Source: an uncultured cyanobacterium | Lineage (GTDB): Bacteria > Cyanobacteriota > Cyanobacteriia > PCC-6307 > Cyanobiaceae | Direction: 5' to 3' | NCBI GenBank assembly: GCA_903831165.1 | Contig: CAIKWV010000514.1 | Span: 1-8,695 of the forward strand | DNA length: 8,695 bases | Shown here: one piece after another, positions 5,386-8,695 of the stretch | Layout: each line of letters begins with the position of its first letter | How positions within the stretch are numbered: position 1 is the stretch's first letter | Position numbers and translations under genes: made by a program | The notes under the pieces: generated by a model | Seen by the model: the letters and a program-made list of their open reading frames with translations, nothing else | The model's database searches: none | Told to the model about the DNA's origin: nothing

Positions 5386-7116
5386 ATGGACCGGTTGCGT
5401 CAGATGTTCAACGTCGTTGCCGATGGCAATGGCAACGCCAGCGCAGCCAGTATCAAACGACACATTCTTGCCAGTGGCATCCAGCTCGACGATTTTCGCC
5501 TGAGTATCACCATGGAGCGCCTTGGCGCCCTGGGGGAGGGGCCCATCAGCTTCGAATCCTTTGTCGCCCTGGTGGGCGACGAATTGCTGATGCTGAAGCG
5601 CACGTTCAATCGCGAACTGGTGATTCCTGACTGGGAGGAGTACTGCACGGATCTCAGAATGATCCATGATCGTGTCGCCAACGATCGCAGCGGTAACAAC
5701 GCCAATTATATTCCGATCCTGCGCGATGCCGACCCCGAGAAGTGGGGGGTGGCGGTCTGTTCCGTTGATGGTCAGCGGCTTGAAATCGGTGATGTCGATG
5801 TCTATCACTCGATCCAGTCCGTATCCAAACCCCTCACTTATGCCTACGCCATTGAGCGGGAGGGGCCGGAGTTTCTGCAGTCTTACGTCGGCGTCGAACC
5901 TTCGGGGCGGCCGTTCAACTCGCTGGAACTGCTGCCAGACATGCGTCCGTTCAATCCCTGCGTCAATGCCGGCGCGATCATGACCGCCGGCGTGGTGGCC
6001 TCCAGTTGGCCCGAGAAGGACGCCAGAGCGATCACCGGCGAAATCATGAAGCTCTGGTCCGAACTCTGCGGCGAGGTGGCCCCGGTGCGCTTCAGCGAGG
6101 AGACCATGCTCTCGGAACGGGAGACGGCCGACAATAACTTTGCCATCGCCTATCTGCTGCGTGGTGGCAAGGGACTGCCGCGGGGCGTCGATCTGCACAA
6201 GATGCTGGATCTCTATCTCTCCTGTTGCAGCATCGAGATGACGGCCTCCATGCTCTCAGTGGCGGCGGCCACCCTGGCCAATGGCGGCGTCTGTCCGATC
6301 ACGGGCCGGCAGGTTCTTACCACCGATGTGGTCAAGAAGACTCTGTCGGTGATGCAGGCGGCCGGCATGTACGACAGCGCCGGTGTGTTCACCCTGGAGG
6401 TGGGCCTGCCGGCCAAATCCGGTGTGGCTGGAGCGGTGATGACCGTTGTACCCAACCTGATGGGACTGGCCACCTTCTCGCCCCGGCTGGACAGCTATGG
6501 CAATTCGGTGCGGGGGGTGGCCTTCTGCCGGCAATTGGTGGAGCTGTTCACCTTTCACATCTACGACAGCCTTTCGGGGGGACGTACGGGCTGCAAGCGC
6601 GATCCCCGTGCTTCTCAGCACAACCGCAAACAACGGGATCTCAGTGATCTTCAATGGGCCGTCTCCCATGGTGATCGCTATGCCACCAAGGTCCGCGACC
6701 TGTTGCTGGAGTGCATGATTGCGATCACGCTGGCCGATGGTGAGATCGAGGAGCCCGAGATCGTGATCATGGCCGAAACCTATGTTGAGATCATGGGCCA
6801 CCAACCCAAGCAGGGAGAACTCCACGCCATGGCCCGGGCCAGTCAGGAGCAGATCGCAATCAGCGGTAGCGGTCCGTTCGAGCAGTTGCTGCAACGGCTC
6901 CGTGATGAATGCCTGCAACTCGACGACAACGCCCGCGAAATGATCCTTGAGGCGGCGTTCCGGGTGGCCTGCGCTGACGGCATCATTGAACCGGAAGAGG
7001 ATTTCCAGTTGCGGGGAATCGCCGATGCCCTCTGCATCAATGAAGGCGTCCTGGAGCTGGAGATTGCCCGTTTTCAGCGGCAGCGGGCCGCCCAACCCAG
7101 CGTCGTCGCCGGCTGA
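5386..7116 (+). CDS. glsA: Glutaminase with N-terminal EF-hand-like and C-terminal TerB-like domains
   Basis: The enzyme hydrolyses L-glutamine to glutamate and ammonia in the cytosol. Residues 1-85 resemble the EF-hand-like domain of animal kidney-type glutaminase, including SGIQLDDFRL (30-39) and RELVIPDW (76-83). The catalytic serine-lactamase-like domain (about 95-395) has Tyr108 in NYIP, the nucleophile S145 and K148 in QSVSKPL, N194 in NPCVNAG, E246 in ERETADNN, Y277 in LDLY, Y329 in GMYD and KSGVAG (344-349). After a basic linker (400-420), residues 430-565 form a helical TerB-like domain with two copies of the acidic motif, LADGEIEEPE (449-458) and CADGIIEPEE (529-538). At 576 residues it is far longer than the roughly 310 of E. 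coli glutaminases. The start is ATG; no good Shine-Dalgarno sequence precedes it. Base composition is less GC-rich than in crtL or the racemase gene, which could mean later acquisition. The catalytic call is very secure and the TerB call good. Confidence 0.93.
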   Translation: MDRLRQMFNVVADGNGNASAASIKRHILASGIQLDDFRLSITMERLGALGEGPISFESFVALVGDELLMLKRTFNRELVIPDWEEYCTDLRMIHDRVANDRSGNNANYIPILRDADPEKWGVAVCSVDGQRLEIGDVDVYHSIQSVSKPLTYAYAIEREGPEFLQSYVGVEPSGRPFNSLELLPDMRPFNPCVNAGAIMTAGVVASSWPEKDARAITGEIMKLWSELCGEVAPVRFSEETMLSERETADNNFAIAYLLRGGKGLPRGVDLHKMLDLYLSCCSIEMTASMLSVAAATLANGGVCPITGRQVLTTDVVKKTLSVMQAAGMYDSAGVFTLEVGLPAKSGVAGAVMTVVPNLMGLATFSPRLDSYGNSVRGVAFCRQLVELFTFHIYDSLSGGRTGCKRDPRASQHNRKQRDLSDLQWAVSHGDRYATKVRDLLLECMIAITLADGEIEEPEIVIMAETYVEIMGHQPKQGELHAMARASQEQIAISGSGPFEQLLQRLRDECLQLDDNAREMILEAAFRVACADGIIEPEEDFQLRGIADALCINEGVLELEIARFQRQRAAQPSVVAG

Positions 7117-7144
7117 GGACTGATCGGTCCCTGACGACTTTTTT
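7102..7144 (+). terminator. Intrinsic terminator of the glutaminase gene
   Basis: GTCGTC (7102-7107) pairs with GACGAC (7133-7138), enclosing an inner stem AGGAC/GTCC(C)T (7116-7132), and is followed directly by six T (7139-7144). The hairpin begins within the last codons of the gene and spans its stop, a compact arrangement. The long internal loop lowers certainty. Confidence 0.5.
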
Positions 7145-7171
7145 AGTTGGCAAGATTGCCGGCTCAAGAGT

Positions 7172-7552
7172 GGACATCTCGAACGCATCTTGTTTTGGAG
7201 ATCTGCTCCCGGGCAACCCGCAGATGTCGCAGTGGTTGCAGGCTGTTCGCAGCGATCAGGCCTCAGCCCCCCACCACTAGGGCATCGACAAGTTCATAGC
7301 GCTCAAATCCAGCCGTTCAACCAGGCCGTCAGCGGGCGCTTCGGTTCGGGCTGGACATGGCTGATCCGCAAAGCCGATGAAATCCTGGTGATCGCTAGCA
7401 CCACCACTCAGGACAACCCGCTGATGGACCTGCTCGAGATCGCGTGCGCTACTCCCCTGCTGGGCTTGGATGTCTGGGAGCAAGTCCATGACTTCCGGTA
7501 TCAGATCCGCCGGATCAACGACATCCAGTCCTGGTTGCCCGTTGTTCAGTAG
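7172..7552 (+). pseudogene. Degraded Mn/Fe superoxide dismutase remnant
   Basis: The last 78 codons (7316-7552) read as the C-terminal half of a Mn/Fe superoxide dismutase: FNQAVSGRFGSGWTWLI, then TTTQDNPLM, then TPLLGLDVWEQVHDFRYQ and IRR, ending at TAG. The enzyme converts superoxide to peroxide and oxygen. In the family the segment DVWEH supplies two metal ligands; here His is replaced by Gln (CAA, 7481-7483), so a metal site could not form. Upstream the similarity breaks. GHLERILFWRSAPG (7172-7213) resembles the family's GHxNHSLFWxxMxPG, with its ligand His also absent, and GIDKFIA (7281-7301) continues the fold in a different frame right after a TAG. The N-terminal half with the first ligand His is missing. 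This points to a dead gene with at least two frame breaks and a deletion rather than a working protein. QDNPL favours the Mn or cambialistic type. Confidence 0.75.
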
Positions 7553-7587
7553 AGCGCGGTCGACCGGCGCGAGGTCAGGCGCATTGA

Positions 7588-7976
7588 GGACGGTTCAGCG
7601 TCTTTGTCCTGAGCCGCCTGTGGTGCACTATCTCCCTGAACGTCGATCTGCCGACCATGGACTGGGTTGAGGTTGTCATCCCACGGTTGGAAGCATTCAG
7701 CCGGGACTCCGGCGAAACCCCGCGCCAGATTCTGTTCGTTCCTGGTGCCGGCGATGGGGCGGCTGCGGAGGTCTTCGCCAGCTGCTGCACCTGCCTCAAA
7801 GCAGCATCGATCCCCATCAGCTCGAGCAGATGGTTGGCGGCTCCCGAAGCCCCCTGATCGTCTTCACCCCGATGCAGATGGTGCCGGAACTCGTGCGCTC
7901 GCTGAATCGGGTCAACGTGGCGAATCACCAGGTTCAGCTGCTTCAGGATGACCCGGCTTTGCCGGTGGACAGCTGA
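7588..7976 (+). pseudogene. Frameshifted coding remnant, unknown family
   Basis: No family was recognised. From 7588 one frame gives a protein-like segment containing LSRLWCTISLNVDLPTMDW, VEVVIPRLEAFSRDSG and PRQILFVPGAGDGAAAEVFA. At about 7779 this frame turns into Cys-rich, unlikely sequence, while the -1 frame becomes protein-like: QLLHLPQSSIDPHQLEQMV, SRSPLIVFTPMQMVPELV and RVNVANHQVQLLQDDPALP, stopping with TGA at 7974-7976. A single lost base in GCC(C)AGCTG would join the two halves smoothly. A further 5' piece (AVDRREVRRIEDG, 7556-7594) lies in yet another frame, which suggests a second lesion. ATG 7657 could start a shortened version. With the sod remnant just before it, this is most simply a patch of gene decay; an assembly indel is the alternative. 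Confidence 0.5.
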
Positions 7977-8006
7977 AGGCGCACGACTTGCGGATGGGGC
8001 CCAGGG

Positions 8007-8246
8007 CTACGACGCCTCGTCGATGCGCCCTGGCCGCCGGGCGGTGTCAATCAGCAGGTTCTGCAGTAGCTCGCGGCAGCTGACCAGCAGGTGCGCCAAC
8101 AGCGCCGCCGTCACCTTCGGTTCGGCGATCCCATCCCCGCGGCAACCGGCGAGGGCCGTGTTGAGCTCGCGCGCCTCGCGGCCGATATTGAGCGCCATCT
8201 GGGCTGTGCTCTCGCGGCGCATCGAATCGAGGTTGGCTCTGCCCAT
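8007..8246 (-). CDS. Small helical protein of unknown function downstream of gyrA
   Basis: This is a 79-residue protein, not recognised. The sequence is mostly amphipathic helix: an N-terminal part with MRRESTAQMALNIGREAREL, a short turn rich in Gly (CRGDGIAEP), then a second helix VTAALLAHLLVSCRELLQNL and a basic tail RRPGR. It has no signal peptide or clear membrane span. It lies on the same strand as gyrA and 155 bases after it. ATG at 8246 was chosen because the coding quality falls off upstream; ATG 8315 is in frame and would add 23 Arg/Pro-rich residues. The two-helix layout resembles small uncharacterised proteins of picocyanobacteria, but that is an impression only. That it is coding is likely, not certain. 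Confidence 0.55.
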   Translation of the reverse strand: MGRANLDSMRRESTAQMALNIGREARELNTALAGCRGDGIAEPKVTAALLAHLLVSCRELLQNLLIDTARRPGRIDEAS

Positions 8247-8346
8247 AGGCCCACTCTGCTTCTCAACCCACTCTGCCGGCCTTGCTCGGCGATCGGCGCT
8301 GGGCGAACCAGGCATCCGCTGGAGCGCGCAGCGCCCCTCCCAACGG

Positions 8347-8390
8347 ATGCGCCAGCAGGATCAGACGGGGCGTTAGCCGCGATGGCGCAT
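8347..8390. terminator. 8-base perfect inverted repeat after gyrA
   Basis: ATGCGCCA (8347-8354) and TGGCGCAT (8383-8390) are perfect inverted copies separated by 28 bases, lying 12 bases beyond the gyrA stop on the minus strand. There is no T tract, so it may be an mRNA-end hairpin, a protein-binding palindrome or a chance pair. The spacer can form little structure of its own. Confidence 0.3.
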
Positions 8391-8401
8391 TGCCTTCGCC
8401 C

Positions 8402-8695
8402 TCAGTCCTCGCCTGGGGCGCCCTCGTCGTCAGCATCGGCTTCGGCGACAACGGCCTCGGCGCCGCTGCTGGCCTCGGCTGGGTTGGCCAGCTCAGGGAT
8501 GGCTGTGCCCTCGCCCTCGTCCTCCTCGGCAGCCGGCGGCACCAGCACCACCTCCGTGAGGCGATCGCCGCTGTCCAGGCGCTGCAGGCGCACGCCGGTG
8601 GCCGCCCGGGATTGTTGCGGAATCGCGTCGGCCTTCATGCGCACGATCACGCCGCGCTCGCTGACCAGCAGCAGCTCTTCGCCGGCTCCCAGCAC
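8402..8695 (-). CDS. gyrA: DNA gyrase subunit A, C-terminal end only
   Basis: Gyrase A cuts and rejoins DNA in the A2B2 gyrase that introduces negative supercoils. Only the last 97 codons are inside the window; the gene continues past the right edge, so the GTG at 8695 is an internal Val codon rather than a start. The visible part is the end of the C-terminal DNA-wrapping beta-pinwheel: EELLLVSERGVIVRMKADAI, then PQQSRAATGVRLQRL and DRLTEVVLVPP, which is close to the standard GyrA ending and distinguishes it from ParC. The final 45 or so residues are an acidic Glu/Asp/Ala tail (for example AEEDEGEGTA and ADADDEGAPGED), which in gyrases is a variable, disordered element that can modulate supercoiling activity. 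It contains one HIP1 octamer. Confidence 0.93.
   Translation of the reverse strand: MLGAGEELLLVSERGVIVRMKADAIPQQSRAATGVRLQRLDSGDRLTEVVLVPPAAEEDEGEGTAIPELANPAEASSGAEAVVAEADADDEGAPGED

Noticed and set aside
5188..6198. A 336-codon minus-strand frame across the start of the glutaminase gene
   Set aside because: The opposite strand encodes catalytic glutaminase motifs; the minus frame shows none and crosses the crtL/glsA promoter gap.
6256..7188. A 310-codon minus-strand frame across the end of the glutaminase gene
   Set aside because: Antisense to the catalytic and TerB domains and without recognisable features; GC-rich DNA often leaves such frames open.
7575..7928. A 117-codon continuous minus-strand frame in the decay zone
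   Set aside because: It is continuous, but Arg/His/Thr-rich; the plus-strand reading, though broken, has far more protein-like hydrophobic patterns. Kept as the stated alternative for the unknown remnant.
1..8695. CRISPR arrays, tRNA/rRNA genes, insertion sequences or attachment sites
   Set aside because: No spaced direct repeats, tRNA cloverleaf, transposase motifs or terminal inverted repeats were seen; the only tandem repeat is the 15-base coding unit near 2972.

Overview
The window looks like a GC-rich unicellular cyanobacterium, most likely an alpha-cyanobacterium of the Cyanobium/Synechococcus type. The grounds are a plant/cyanobacterial-type lycopene cyclase (crtL), a PAP/fibrillin (plastid-lipid-associated) protein, four perfect HIP1 octamers (GCGATCGC), frequent use of TTG or GTG starts, and tightly packed short genes. 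The taxonomic call is an inference from gene content; no marker gene is complete enough to fix it.

Plus-strand left block (2-3124): the 3' part of exonuclease III (xth) is followed by a GC-rich hairpin. Then come two coupled genes that both start with TTG: a DUF1611/DgcN-like P-loop protein and an alanine/ornithine-racemase-family PLP enzyme. Their stop and start codons share TTGA, so they probably act in one D-amino-acid or acylated amino-acid route. The racemase carries an extra C-terminal tail built from tandem pentapeptides.

Minus-strand block (3099-5091): crtL and, downstream of it, a PAP/fibrillin gene whose 3' end overlaps the racemase gene tail-to-tail by 26 bases. Both fit a thylakoid membrane/carotenoid role. 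The crtL start is unclear because the only conventional start codon cuts into the FAD-binding beta strand.

Plus-strand glutaminase (5386-7116): a 576-residue glutaminase with the N-terminal EF-hand-like domain known from animal kidney-type enzymes, but with a TerB-like helical domain where the animal enzymes have ankyrin repeats. Its leader can fold into two mutually exclusive hairpins, and a hairpin plus T6 terminator follows it. Its base composition is visibly less GC-rich than the genes to its left.

Decay zone (about 7150-7980): the remnant of a Mn/Fe superoxide dismutase gene, with frame disruptions and a lost metal-ligand histidine, followed by a second frameshifted coding remnant of unknown family. 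Right edge (minus strand): a small helical protein of unknown function and the 3' end of gyrA.

The most interesting points are the glutaminase-TerB fusion with animal-like N-terminal architecture, the pentapeptide-tailed racemase paired with a DUF1611 protein, and the sod graveyard between glsA and gyrA.
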